Shown here in pieces: positions 34,351 to 45,569 of a stretch of 64,000 nt of DNA. The DNA lies in the NCBI GenBank assembly GCA_016714445.1, contig JADJNF010000007.1, forward strand, positions 558,001 to 622,000, written 5' to 3'. The notes beneath the pieces are model-generated. The model searched no databases and was not told the origin of the DNA. It saw only the letters and a program-made list of their open reading frames with translations. The translations under genes were made by a program, and so were the position numbers. This DNA is from Saprospiraceae bacterium (GTDB lineage Bacteria > Bacteroidota > Bacteroidia > Chitinophagales > Saprospiraceae). Within the stretch, counting starts at the first letter, position 1, and every line of letters starts with the position of its first letter.

Positions 34351-34916
34351 GTTGTAAAGATAAATTAAAATCTATAGCCTGCATTTTTGAACAATTATTT
34401 TTTATACCCATAATGGAAATATGGAAAAATAAATTGAATTTATGTATCACCCACAAAGACGATTTAGCTTACTGGCTGAAGAATTTTGTTATGATCAGTG
34501 CCACGTGATTCTATTTTGAAAGCTGATTTTTTACATGTCCTCATTAATCATCAACAATAGACCAACCCTAAATATAAAATACATCTTATCGATTTGAGTC
34601 CATATAATCTTCCGCTTTTTCTGAATCAACCATCCACATTAAAACATCTTTATAATATTTGTCATCTTTTTTTTGAATAATAAACCAATATTTAGAACAT
34701 CCAGATCATTTCAAATCAAAAAACCCAATTTAATATCAGATACAAATAATACCATATTATGTCCTAAATTTGATCATATCCGTATTTATTCCCTTTTAAT
34801 TAATAAATTCTTTTTGTTCAAATTCAGGGTAACCACTGGTCAAATATGTCTTTTTTATGTTTAAATTTGCCAAAGTATTTCAAGGTGTGCTTAATGATAT
34901 CTCAACCCCATCACCA
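34351..34916. other. Intergenic region, nothing recognised
   Basis: This AT-rich spacer lies between divergent genes (DUF3667 and the glycoside-hydrolase-like gene). The only open frames are short and lack coding character. No repeat, RNA or strong promoter match was seen. Confidence 0.6.
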
Positions 34917-37900
34917 ATGAATCTTAATCTGCTTAAATTTTCTTTGCTAATTATACTGTCGGCAAATTCTTTTTATATCGGGTTTGCGCAAATTACTAAT
35001 ATTTTGAGTAATGGTGGATTTGAAAACGGACAAAACAACTGGAGTGGATGGAATTCAAACATTACCATCAGCAATGATAATCCTCGTGCTGGAAATAATT
35101 GTGCCCACTTTGTTACACGCACAAGTATTGAACAAGGTATAGTTTCATTAGACCCGGGAAAAACTTATAAATTGAGTGTCTGGATAAGAATCAATTCCAT
35201 GACAGGAAATGATTGGGGTGGCATAAGATTTTCTGTCATTTCATATGACTGGTCCCAATGGTATGATTCGCAATCTTTTCAGCCACAAAATCGCCCCTCA
35301 GGTACCTGGTTTAATGAGATTATTGAATTTGTTCCTACCACTAATCAACATCGGGTACAAATAGGTTTTTTTGGTGGTTCCGGCTGGGATGTTGATTTTA
35401 GTTATGATGATGTGATCTTGTATGAACAAATCAACCAAAACGACCCACCGAGAATCGATTCTGTCCAACTTCTACCAACTTCAGGCTTGGTACCATTTAC
35501 GGTTTCTTGTCAGATTTTTGCCAGTGATGAAGATGGAGTTATAGAAAATTACATCATAGATACAGGCGATGGAGCTGTTTATTTTGGCCATCCAAACATA
35601 AATCATGTTTACCGGATTCCAGGCAACTATAAACTTAGGGTTACTGTGGTGGATGATAATGCCACTACGGATACCATTTCCTATGATATTCAGGCAAGTA
35701 GTCCAAATAATTATTTTATAGATATTAATGCTCCCCAACCTCAATCAGGAAGCAATTTATATTCTACAAATCAGCAAACTATCTATATTTCCGGAATAAG
35801 AGAATATGGGTCAGGAGATGTTTTTTGGGTGAACAATAAAACCAAACAAAGCGGATTTACACCAGTAAATAATAACATTTTCAACATCCCATCACTTGCA
35901 CTTTTACCTGGACTGAATATCATACATGTTCAATCATTATTTGGTAATGAAAATTTCCTGAAAGATGAAATAGCGGTATTCTTTATGCCCGATTCTTATT
36001 CGGGGCCGATAATAAGTAACATTTTACCCAACAAAAATAATCCAAAACAGTATGAAAGAGTGGATGTTATTTTTGACGTGAGCAGTATTGCAGATAATCC
36101 TTTTTTCCCTTTTGACGAAAATATTTCATCAAGTCTGGGTACAGGAAGTGGAATTTCAGTGGATATGGAGTTTACCAATGGTATTTTAGTCAAAAAACAG
36201 CCTGCTTTTCTAGATATGAACTACACAAAAACAGGTAACACTCTCATTCCTTCAGGAGAGTTCACATGGAAAGTACGGATGGCATTTAAAGAAACCGGTA
36301 TATGGACAAGTAGAATCATTGCGAGAGATTCAGTAGGAGAAACCGACATAGCAGGACCTGTGTTTACTGTTTTGGCCGATAATTTGGAAAATGGGTACAT
36401 CAGTGTATCATCTGAAGATGATCGATATTTTAAGTACGATAACAATACATTGTTTTTTGGCATGGGCCATGGTACATCTGTTTCCGGTCCTGAAAATGTT
36501 GATGATGAAATCCAAAACTGGAAAGAAAACAAACTGAATTTTGGAAGATTCTGGTTGTCTTCCGTTTCACCATTTTCAGATTCATGGTAATCCTGGGCGA
36601 CCCATCACCCTATGCAAAATAATGGATACATGCCACCACCATTGCTAAGTTCAAAACAGAAATATGCTTCGGGTCAATTTTCCTGGAGGGTGGCTTCTCC
36701 TGCCATTGAAAACCAAAATACGCCGGCAATATTCAGAGGATTCTGGGATGGTAGCATCTCTGTATCTCCCAATACTACTTATCGGATTTTGGCAAGAGTT
36801 AAAACAATAAATATAGTAGGTGAAGGCGGGCTGGTATTAAAAACAGGTGGTTGGCTTGGTACTGATGTTGTAAATCAGGGTGTAGGAACCAATATCACGC
36901 CCTATATGAGGGGAGACAATGGGTGGACTTATCTCACAGGAACCATTCAAACCAATCCTGGCCAAACCACCCTGAACTACCTGTATCTGGTACTGGAAAA
37001 CTGCACAGGTGAAGCTTATCTTGATGAGCTTACCGTTCAGGAATTACAGCAGGATGGAAGTCTTCGCCAAAATATACTTTCCAAATGGAACGCGAATACA
37101 CACCACTATCTGGATCCAATCAAATCCAAGGAAGCTGATTATATGATTGAAAAGGCTCATAATCACGGAATTCATTATAAAATAGTCATCCATGAAAAAG
37201 ATGATTAAATCTGTAACAAAATTGACAATGCAGGTTTTGTAAATGAAAATCAGGGAAACTTTGATCAAGCCCCCGGGACTCCATTAAGACGGTTATACGA
37301 GTACTATTGGCGACACCTCATTGCGAGATGGGGTTACGCTACATCGATACACTCCTGGGAATTGGTCAATGAAGGGGCACCGGGTTCTTATCCGAACCTC
37401 ACAGACGATCTATCAGATTATTTTAAGACAAAAGGTCCATATCCAAGAATGACTTCTACTTCATTTTGGAGCAATTGGGTGCCGGAATACTGGGCAGATT
37501 CTAAATCGGCATATGCTGATATTCATGCATATATTATGACCACAGGATGGATTGATACCATTACTATTGATGGAACACTTTACAACCGAGATGCTTTAAA
37601 AAATGATGCGGCGGCTGCAATATATGCATATTCGACAAGAGTAGGTTCAGACCCAACACGTAACAAACCTGTCATCCTTGGAGAAACTGATTTAGATATG
37701 CCGGGAGATCAGTCGCCTGACCCATTGTTGTCATCAGATACTATGGGTATCTGGCTGCATAATTTTAACTGGGGACATATCAATCATGGCGGTATTCAGT
37801 CCATAATCTGGAACAGCGACAATATCAGGAATAACCATCTATATTACAGATATCGGGGTTATCGGCACTTTATGAAAGATATTCCTCTGCATATCGGTCA

Positions 37901-39725
37901 GTATCAAAAGTTACAAGTTCAGAACTCCAATCAGAACATCAGAATTTGGGGACAAAAACAAACTTCAGGAAATGGAGCACATATGTGGGTCCAAAATCGT
38001 AATCATACCTGGAAAAATGTAGTGCTCAATGGGAATCCGGCTCCGCAATCCGGAACCATTTCTATTTCAGGCCTGACACCGGGACCGATGATCATGGAGA
38101 GATGGAATTCCTGGGCCGAAGATACTTTGGCACATCTTAAAGATACCATAATTGTAAACAGCACCGGAGTATTTCAATTTACTATCGAAAATCTGATACA
38201 GGATCTTGCTTTTAAATTTTATAATGAAAATGTGGTTGTTTCCATCTCTGACGATTGGCGACAATATCAAAGAGACGCCGGTCGAACCGGCAGGACTGGA
38301 ATCTCTCTTCCACCGCCATACAGAGCCAGATGGATTTGGTGCAATGAAAACCTTACATTAAGAAATCAACTAAGTGAACCAGGCTGGACCGATGACCTTA
38401 CTTCCCGAAACGGATATTCTTTTCCATTGCCGGATACTGCTTATGTCACTATTGATCAGGGCATTCAGCCAGCTGTAGCCGAAAACAGACTCTATTTCGG
38501 TACGATGGAGGGAAATGTTTATGCGCTGAACCTATTTAATGGTACAACACTGTGGACATCTTCGGTGGCTGGTGGAACGGTGGTCAGTCCGGCACTTATT
38601 GATAATCTGGTTGTATTTGCCGGAGTAAAGGGCCTGGTATTTGCTTTTGATACGCTCTCCGGTAATCTTATATGGTCATATAATACAAAAGGTGCCATTA
38701 CTACTGATCCATTGATCATAGCCGGATCCATTATCATTGCCAATCATAAAGGACAAGTATTTCGGTTTACTGCATCAGGAAATGTACAGTGGGAGCAAAA
38801 GCTAAACTTCCCAATAGTGGGAGGAATCGCGGCCAACAACCTGAAAGTGTTTGTACCCGCTGAAAATATGAAAGTCTATGCACTAAGTTTAGCAGATGGA
38901 AATATTCTGGTAGAAAAACAATTGAAGGGACAAAGCTTCAGACAAACTCATCCCGTTTTATTTAACGGAAAGCTGTGGGTAACCACTTGTCCTGTACCCA
39001 TGGTAGGTAGCGAATATATACTTGATGATGTATTGGATGATGGAATAAATCTGCAGGAAGAGGAGGCAAATATAAGAAAGTGGCTGCGTGGAAATAACAA
39101 TAACGGACAATGGGGATATGCATCTGAAGATTGGCAGCATATATTTGCACTTGATGCTGAAACCCTTGATACCACTTTTTTGATAGGTGCAGGGCCTGTA
39201 GATGGAGTAGGATCTCCAGCCCCATCTGTAGTGGTAGATAATGATGACAGAATACTCCGATGGTTTAAAACTGCATTTGCTTATCTTACCGGAGCCGGGC
39301 CGGCATTCGGGACCAGACATACCATAGATATTTCTGAAATAGACAAAAATACCGGAAACAGAATTCCGATTGATAATGGTCAAACAGCAGGAATGTGGCT
39401 GTTGGAAACAGACAACACATATGGATTAAGTGTAGGTGGTGAGTATCTTTGGCTAAGACAAAGATTCAGAGGTGTACAGTGTATCAATCTCAACACATCT
39501 CAATGGCAAATGGTGCAGGTGCCTATCAGAAATTATGATGGTGGTTCTTTTACCCAATCTCATATTTGTTATACTGATTTATTGCAAAATGATCACTACC
39601 AGCAGACACCTGTAGTACTTAGACAACAACCTTTTTCTAAAAGAACGGCACCTGTTATTGCCGGAAAATATTTAATTCTTGCTGAAAGCTTTGGTATTGT
39701 AGTCATTGAAAATTATGAACCTTAA
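34917..39725 (+). pseudogene. Large secreted glycoside-hydrolase-like protein with two in-frame TAA codons
   Basis: One frame runs from the ATG at 34917 (signal peptide MNLNLLKFSLLIILSAN, cleavage near GFAQ) to 39725, about 1600 codons. It is interrupted by TAA at 36588-36590 and 37206-37208. Sequence on both sides of each stop is continuous and protein-like. Domain order: a carbohydrate-binding-like module (about 25-185), a PKD-like domain (about 190-275), an Ig-like region, a clan GH-A-like barrel and a PQQ-type beta-propeller. The barrel retains the two expected carboxylates, in WELVNE (codon 37371) and VILGETD (codon 37683), with a second CBM-like insert. The repeated AL-F/W-x-G-N propeller blades begin near 38460. 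It probably acted on polysaccharide outside the cell. The stops could be real decay or base errors. Confidence 0.75.
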
Positions 39726-39738
39726 AATATGTAAATAA

Positions 39739-41142
39739 ATGCGATGTATTCTTTTAATAAATCTCATAATAACTTCATTTTCACCACTTCATATCAATTC
39801 TCAATTAAATATAAATAAATATCTTTGGGAATATCCTTTACAAACCAATCTGGTGATGGACGAAGATCTGACAGTTCAGATGAGAGATGAAATGCAAAAA
39901 ATAATAGAAACAGGTAGTTTGTTGTTCCGACCTATCAATTGCAGATATTCAGATGTGATGAATGATCATTATACACTCTATCATGAACCGGGACGATTGT
40001 TACAAACTGTTGCGCTTACATATCCATACCTGGCTACGGCACAAAAGGATAGTCTGAGAAAATTCGTAGCGAGATTGTTTTTAAACACTACCCACCGACC
40101 GTGGGCAAATAATCATCTGACAGGAGATGCCGGAAATAAAAGAGAGTTTTTCCAGTCTGCTGGAGTGTGGGGTTCAGGGTTAACATTTGGTCAGTACAGA
40201 CCTACAATTCAAAATGTATATAGTATCTGGCTGTATATATACAGAACAGGTGATACCAGTACTGTACAACCATACTATAATGACATCAGAAGTTTTTACA
40301 ATAGTAAGACAGCAGGCGGGGTCGATCCCGGAAATATCTATGGATCTATGAGTGCTCATATTGGTATGGCTAGATTAGCTACGATGTTTCAGGATCAACC
40401 GCAAGTGATCATATCTACCAATAATCTGACCAATTACCTGACTCTTGGATTGGATATATCATACGTTGATCAGCGGGCTTCACATGGTCTTAATGGATGG
40501 AATGCACCATATGGACGAGAATACGAACAAAGACAAGACAACTGGGTATACAGAGGATACATTTTTTTAAACCTAAGCCCTGAAATCGGAAGATATCTGG
40601 CAGATGAGGTATATGATGCCATAGTGCATAGACATACTTCCGGTATGAAAAGATTTCCTTTTTGGTGGCTGAGGCAAGCTCAATATTTTTGCAGGTGGAC
40701 AGGCGATGAAGGAGTCGGAATACCCACCGAAATGATGGGTATGACGGTACCTATAGAAAGATGGGTTCTCCAAAAAGATTTTGAAACAATGACTACCTAT
40801 TTGTTAAGCGCACCGTTAGGAATTGCAGATTGCTATTGGTTAGAGAGTGCTGTTTATGCATTAGAATCGAATGCGACTGACCATTGGGTAGATATAAGAA
40901 ATACTCCTTTTAGTCTTGATATGCAAACTGCTATTCTGATCTGGAAAGGAACTATTTCAGATGACTGGTTCAATCCTGCCAACTGGGATATAACAAGAAT
41001 CCCTACACAAAATGATCATGTCATTATACAGGATGTGATCAATCAACCAGTGATTCAGGCAGGCATGCAAGGTCATGCTAAAAATATAAACATCAGCAAA
41101 GGTGCTCAGTTGGTAGTGAAAGGAAGTTTGAATGGAAATTAA
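39739..41142 (+). CDS. Hypothetical secreted protein, (alpha/alpha)-toroid-like
   Basis: This 467-residue protein has a signal peptide (cleavage near HINSQ). It is rich in helix-forming, aromatic segments such as YHEPGRLLQTVALTYPYLA and WANNHLTGDAGNKREFFQS, suggesting an alpha-barrel as in polysaccharide lyases or GH families. The C-terminus has a GTISDDWFNPANWDITRIP motif typical of Bacteroidota surface proteins. A T9SS sorting domain would normally follow, but the frame ends at LNGN, so it may be truncated. It starts 13 bp after the broken hydrolase gene and probably served the same polysaccharide substrate. Confidence 0.72.
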   Translation: MRCILLINLIITSFSPLHINSQLNINKYLWEYPLQTNLVMDEDLTVQMRDEMQKIIETGSLLFRPINCRYSDVMNDHYTLYHEPGRLLQTVALTYPYLATAQKDSLRKFVARLFLNTTHRPWANNHLTGDAGNKREFFQSAGVWGSGLTFGQYRPTIQNVYSIWLYIYRTGDTSTVQPYYNDIRSFYNSKTAGGVDPGNIYGSMSAHIGMARLATMFQDQPQVIISTNNLTNYLTLGLDISYVDQRASHGLNGWNAPYGREYEQRQDNWVYRGYIFLNLSPEIGRYLADEVYDAIVHRHTSGMKRFPFWWLRQAQYFCRWTGDEGVGIPTEMMGMTVPIERWVLQKDFETMTTYLLSAPLGIADCYWLESAVYALESNATDHWVDIRNTPFSLDMQTAILIWKGTISDDWFNPANWDITRIPTQNDHVIIQDVINQPVIQAGMQGHAKNINISKGAQLVVKGSLNGN

Positions 41143-41451
41143 GTTATTCATTTTATTTGTAAAAATAACTAGAATCTTATGTCTAAGTAATTCAGTGCAT
41201 ATTTGCTCAATAAAGGACAAATAGTTATTTCCAAGGTTATTGGTATATCATAGCTTATAATCCTGACAAAACAAAATGTTAAATATATATTGATGTACGA
41301 TATAAATTTCGCATATTTTGGTTTAAAAACATTATTTAAAAACACCTGAAGTGAATTATTAATATACTATTTTTAAGTAAAATTTTAAACATAGGAGGAT
41401 TTCAAAAATTCTGGTATGCCAAAGTTTATTTCTTTATAATTTTATTTATAT
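41143..41451. other. Intergenic region with a weak hairpin
   Basis: A 7-bp stem (AGTTATT at 41142-41148 with AATAACT at 41164-41170) may be a weak terminator for the preceding gene. An AGGAGG at about 41394-41400 precedes only a seven-codon frame. No gene was seen. Confidence 0.45.
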
Positions 41452-42513
41452 ATGAGATATTTACTCGCAATTGTTTTTTTATTTTATATGGCAATTGACG
41501 CGATTGGGCAAAATAATGCTTGCAACAAACTTGGCGTATGGCTTTGGTATCTGGAGATTACCGGATACCAAAGCCATGATCTTCTTGCTGAAAAACTAAA
41601 GTCTTTGGAAATTAAAAGAGTATATGTTAAGGTGGCAGATGGCAAAGTAAATACCACGATATGGCCAGAATTGACTGATAAAAGTGTTGTGGATGCATAT
41701 AAGAAAAAAGGTATTGAAGTCTGGGCATGGTCTTATAACTATCCCGGAAATGATTCACTGCAAGCTGAAGCTTTATATCTGGCAATAAAAACGGGATATC
41801 AGGGATATGTAGTTGATGTGGAAACCGAATTTGATAATAAGACTATAGAATTGAGAAATATCTTCAGCTCATTCGATAATGCAAAAAGACGGGCCACAAA
41901 TGATCAGATAGCACCCGATGATTTCAAACTATACGCAACTACATGGGGAAATCCGAAAGATCATAATTTTAAAATTGCAGAAATAGACCCGTTTGTTGAT
42001 GGATATATGCCTCAGACTTATGTAGAAAACTGGGGGAATACCTATATTAATAATATATCTAAGTGGATTGAAGAAGGTAATAAAGAATTTAGACTGTTAG
42101 GTGCAACTAAACCCATTCATCATATTATCTCAACGGAAAAAGGCATACTCTCAGCGTCTCAAATCAATAATTTTTTTGACAATTCCGGTGGAGAGTCATC
42201 TATATGGAGAATCCCCGGCGCAGATGTTCCCCAAAGTATATGGAACACCTGGCAAAATATAAACTGGACAAAAGACTTTTGCACATCTTCTGGGACGAGT
42301 GGACAAGATGAAACTGCAATTTTTTCACCAAACCCTGCAGATAATGAATTAAAAATTACGAATGGCTCTGGTCCCTACTTTATTTACGATTTTTCCGGTC
42401 GGGCTATAAAACATGGTATTTATAAACACAATATTGATATATCTTCATTGATTCCCGGCTTATATGTAGTCAGACTAAAAAGTGGAAAGGGATATCGATT
42501 TATAAAAAATTGA
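41452..42513 (+). CDS. Secreted TIM-barrel-like protein with T9SS sorting domain
   Basis: This 353-residue protein has a signal peptide (cleavage near DAIGQ). The central 240 residues look like a glycoside-hydrolase-type barrel: strands RVYVKVADG, IEVWAWSYNYPG, GYVVDVETEFD and VDGYMPQTYVENWG, with acidic residues at strand ends. The C-terminus, from FSPNPADNELKI to the end, is a type A T9SS sorting domain. It probably acts on a polysaccharide or peptidoglycan outside the cell. Substrate and family number cannot be given. Confidence 0.78.
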   Translation: MRYLLAIVFLFYMAIDAIGQNNACNKLGVWLWYLEITGYQSHDLLAEKLKSLEIKRVYVKVADGKVNTTIWPELTDKSVVDAYKKKGIEVWAWSYNYPGNDSLQAEALYLAIKTGYQGYVVDVETEFDNKTIELRNIFSSFDNAKRRATNDQIAPDDFKLYATTWGNPKDHNFKIAEIDPFVDGYMPQTYVENWGNTYINNISKWIEEGNKEFRLLGATKPIHHIISTEKGILSASQINNFFDNSGGESSIWRIPGADVPQSIWNTWQNINWTKDFCTSSGTSGQDETAIFSPNPADNELKITNGSGPYFIYDFSGRAIKHGIYKHNIDISSLIPGLYVVRLKSGKGYRFIKN

Positions 42514-42688
42514 TTTCGCATGCATCTGAATTTTATCTGATTACACTTAAGAAAAAATATTTTGAGTCAACTTAATATTTTATATTTTCCGGTATATAAT
42601 TATATACATTTTGAAGATCCGGGTGATTTAGATTAGTTCATCATACAAGGATAAACCACCCAATACGATCAATCTATACCTCGAGAAT

Positions 42689-42808
42689 TTATTTTTCAAA
42701 GATGATGATACTCATGTCTTCATCGAGCCAAAAAATTCTGTCGCCATTAAACTCACAATCAATAAATTGGAAAATGATATTTTCGCAAACCAATTTATTT
42801 TGAGTATA
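42689..42808 (-). repeat. Small coding-like repeat, copy B
   Basis: Read on the minus strand, this segment encodes YTQNKLVCENIIF ... RIFWLDEDMSIIIFEK and a stop at 42691-42689. It shares 26 identical bases (42783-42808) and weaker flanking similarity with copy A at 11752-11874. It has no nearby start codon and sits directly after the batC stop, so it looks like a gene fragment. The rest of 42514-42810 shows nothing else. Confidence 0.55.
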
Positions 42809-42810
42809 AA

Positions 42811-43554
42811 TTACCAATCCTTCTTCACTTTCCTACTTTTACCATCCACCCGTCTCATTTTCTGCTGAACCTTTTTTTCCTCATTATCCATAATTTCCAG
42901 TAATTTCTGAGCATCCTGTTTGCTCATTTTTTTATCTGATGGCTGCTTATCTCCGTCTTTTTCCTGATTCTGTTCGTTTTCCTGCTGTTGATCTTTGTTT
43001 TGGGGGTCATTTTTGCCTTCCTGATCTTTTTCTTGCTGATCTTTATTTTTATCCTGCTGGTCTTTGTTTTGTTCCTTATTCTGATCCTTATTTTTTTGAT
43101 TCTGCTTATCTTTTTGTTGCTGCTGTTGCTGCTTTTTTAATTCCCTACGGGCTATAGCCATATTTTCTTTTGTTGCAGCATCGTCTGGATTATACTTCAG
43201 CGATTGTTTATAAGCATTTACACTTTCCTGATATTGTTGTTTTTTATATAACGCATTGCCCTGATTATGATATATGTTTGCTCTTTCCTTATCTGTCGTT
43301 GCCTTTGCCGCAGCGTCCGTATATTTTTTTGCGGCCTCATCGTATCTTTCCTGATTCATTAGCGTATTTCCGAGATTGTATGCAGATTTTACGGACGATT
43401 TAGCTGATTCTGCTTTGCGATATTCAGTTTCGGCATCACTATATTTTCCATATCCATACAGCATGTCACCATTTCGCAGACTTTTATGGGCAGATTGAGC
43501 CATAAAGGGTTGGCATATTAAAACAAATGAAAATAATAATAGTATCCTATGCAT
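42811..43554 (-). CDS. batC: BatC-like TPR protein with charged Gln/Lys tail
   Basis: This 247-residue protein has a signal peptide (cleavage near FMAQS) and tetratricopeptide repeats (about 24-135), with typical AYNLGNTLMNQERYDEA and IYHNQGNALYKKQQYQES units. A long low-complexity tail of Gln, Lys, Asp and Asn (about 135-215) and a basic end follow. It is the last gene of the bat operon, two bases after batB. BatC is thought to scaffold the periplasmic side of a Bat complex linked to oxygen tolerance and envelope stress. The tail length may vary between strains because it is repetitive. Confidence 0.88.
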   Translation of the reverse strand: MHRILLLFSFVLICQPFMAQSAHKSLRNGDMLYGYGKYSDAETEYRKAESAKSSVKSAYNLGNTLMNQERYDEAAKKYTDAAAKATTDKERANIYHNQGNALYKKQQYQESVNAYKQSLKYNPDDAATKENMAIARRELKKQQQQQQKDKQNQKNKDQNKEQNKDQQDKNKDQQEKDQEGKNDPQNKDQQQENEQNQEKDGDKQPSDKKMSKQDAQKLLEIMDNEEKKVQQKMRRVDGKSRKVKKDW

Positions 43555-43556
43555 AA

Positions 43557-44549
43557 TTATACTTTTTTCAGTTTTGTTACCAAAAAAAATTCAATCAGTA
43601 AAACAATGATGCCAATACCTAAAAAGTATTGATAGAAACTCCGGTATTCTGTAAATGACTTGACTTCAACAGCACGTTTTTGCATCTTATCCAACTGGGT
43701 ATTCAGATCTGTTATCATATCTGTATTTTCGTTTCCCAACAGATAATATGATCCTTTCCCATTCTCTGCAATTTCCTTGAGTAAATTCTGATTGAGAACA
43801 GATTTGACCGGATTACCTTCTTCATCCATTTTATATTCTTCTCTCCCATCATTCATAACGGGGACAAAACTACCTTCTGCGGAACCCACTCCGATCGTAA
43901 ATACATTCCATCCATTTTCAGCAGCCTTTCCTGCCATGTTTACAGCTTCTTCGTCATGATCTTCACCATCAGATAAAATGATCAGGGCTCTTTGATTTTT
44001 TTCTTTAATACTTCGCATAGCCAAATCTATGGATTCTCCTATGGCTGTACCTTGAGTGCCTGCCATTTCCGAACTAGCGGATCTCACAAAAAGTTGCGCT
44101 GCAGCATAGTCAGCAGTCAGCGGCATCTGTAGATATGCTCCACCTGCAAAAAGTATTAATCCCAACTGATCGCCCTTTCGCTCATTGATCAATTGCTCAA
44201 TAAATCTTTTTGATTTTTCCAGTCGGGATGGACTTATATCCTGAGCATTCATACTCGCCGATATATCAAGAGCAAAAAATATGTCGCTTTTTTCAACTTT
44301 GACCTTTTCCTTTTTCAATCCCCATTGCGGATTTAGCGCAGATAGTATTAAAAATAATACAGCTATAGAAAACAATACTATTTTTAAAAAAGAAGGGATT
44401 TTACCTCGTAACAATCTACCTACTAAATTGACTTCACCAAATGCTCGTATGTCATGTTTTCTTTTACGGTTCATCCATAAAAAAAGCAAAACCACTCCCG
44501 GAATCAGGGCAAGTAGGTAAAATGCTGATGTGTCTTCAAATCTGAACAT
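43557..44549 (-). CDS. batB: BatB, membrane VWA-domain protein
   Basis: This 330-residue protein has N-terminal hydrophobic segments (about 9-27 and 52-72) and a von Willebrand A domain (about 89-285). The MIDAS motif D95-I-S97-A-S99 is intact, and there is a C-terminal TM helix near 305-325. The layout matches BatB. VWA domains bind metal and mediate complex assembly. It lies 12 bp after batA. Confidence 0.92.
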   Translation of the reverse strand: MFRFEDTSAFYLLALIPGVVLLFLWMNRKRKHDIRAFGEVNLVGRLLRGKIPSFLKIVLFSIAVLFLILSALNPQWGLKKEKVKVEKSDIFFALDISASMNAQDISPSRLEKSKRFIEQLINERKGDQLGLILFAGGAYLQMPLTADYAAAQLFVRSASSEMAGTQGTAIGESIDLAMRSIKEKNQRALIILSDGEDHDEEAVNMAGKAAENGWNVFTIGVGSAEGSFVPVMNDGREEYKMDEEGNPVKSVLNQNLLKEIAENGKGSYYLLGNENTDMITDLNTQLDKMQKRAVEVKSFTEYRSFYQYFLGIGIIVLLIEFFLVTKLKKV

Positions 44550-44561
44550 ACCTGGTTTTTA

Positions 44562-45569
44562 TCAATTCAATATTCTGAAAATAGTTTGACTTAACAACCA
44601 CCATATCAACAATAAAAACAATCCTGCGTATAAAAACTTTCTGAATTCATCTTTATATCTTTTGTATACGTTAACTTCGATTTCAGTTTTCTCCAGTCTG
44701 TCTATCTCTGAATAAATGTTTTCCAGACTCTCCCGGTCTATTGCTCTGAAATACTTACCGTCAGTCATTTGAGATATTTGTTGCAGCAATTCTGTATCTA
44801 TCTCCACTGTGGCCATAGCAAACATGTATTGACCGTCACTCCTACGATTTACGGGCGACAATGCCTGACCCATAGTCCCTACAGCAATGGTATACACTTT
44901 TACATTATACTCTTTGGCTATTTCCGCTGCAGTATTTGGATTGATATACCCGGCATTATTTACCCCATCAGTCAGAAGGATGATAATTTTTGATTTGGCT
45001 TCACTATCTTTGAGACGATTGACCGCCGTAGCTAAACCCATACCTATGGCTGTACCATCCTGAAGCATACCCACCTGAAGTCCTGATAAAAAATCTGTTA
45101 CGATATTATGGTCTGTCGTCAGCGGGCATTGAGTAAAAGCTTCTCCGGAAAATACTACCAGCCCTATCCGGTCATGCACCCGCTTTTCAACAAATTCCTT
45201 GGCCACCATTTTACTTACTTCCAACCTGTCAGGATCAAAATCTTTGGACAGCATACTACTCGATAAATCCATGACCAGCATGATATCTATACCTTCAGCT
45301 TTTACCTTCTCCTCAGTCAGACTAAGTTGCGGACGGGCCATGGCAATTATAAATAACGCTATCGCGAAAATCTTCAACAATGGCAAATAAGGAAAGAACC
45401 TTTCTTTCCAACTAGTGATACCTTCCAGCCCACGCAAATCGGAAATAATGATATATGAAGGTTTTGTTTTTCCGGAATAAAATTGCCACCATATCATCCA
45501 GGGTAGGATCAAAAGGCCTATAAACCACCAAGGTGCCGCAAAATGAAGATTTGATAAATACCCCATCAT
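44562..45569 (-). CDS. batA: BatA, membrane VWA-domain protein
   Basis: This 335-residue protein has two N-terminal TM segments (about 13-30 and 62-79). A VWA domain follows, with MIDAS D101-L-S103-S-S105, GLVVFSGEAFTQCPLT and the IILLTDGVNN strand. A C-terminal TM helix lies near 312-331. It is a paralogue of the downstream batB. Its start overlaps the upstream gene by four bases, so translation is coupled. Confidence 0.92.
   Translation of the reverse strand: MMGYLSNLHFAAPWWFIGLLILPWMIWWQFYSGKTKPSYIIISDLRGLEGITSWKERFFPYLPLLKIFAIALFIIAMARPQLSLTEEKVKAEGIDIMLVMDLSSSMLSKDFDPDRLEVSKMVAKEFVEKRVHDRIGLVVFSGEAFTQCPLTTDHNIVTDFLSGLQVGMLQDGTAIGMGLATAVNRLKDSEAKSKIIILLTDGVNNAGYINPNTAAEIAKEYNVKVYTIAVGTMGQALSPVNRRSDGQYMFAMATVEIDTELLQQISQMTDGKYFRAIDRESLENIYSEIDRLEKTEIEVNVYKRYKDEFRKFLYAGLFLLLIWWLLSQTIFRILN

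Noticed and set aside
34673..34864. 63-residue frame before the hydrolase gene
   Set aside because: Basic, AT-driven composition, no neighbour coupling and no motif.
36588..37208. Stop-codon reassignment of TAA
   Set aside because: tig, clpP and many other intact genes in the window end normally at TAA.
38958..39383. Long antisense frame (141 codons) within the propeller region
   Set aside because: It is a shadow of the real coding frame with no independent signals.
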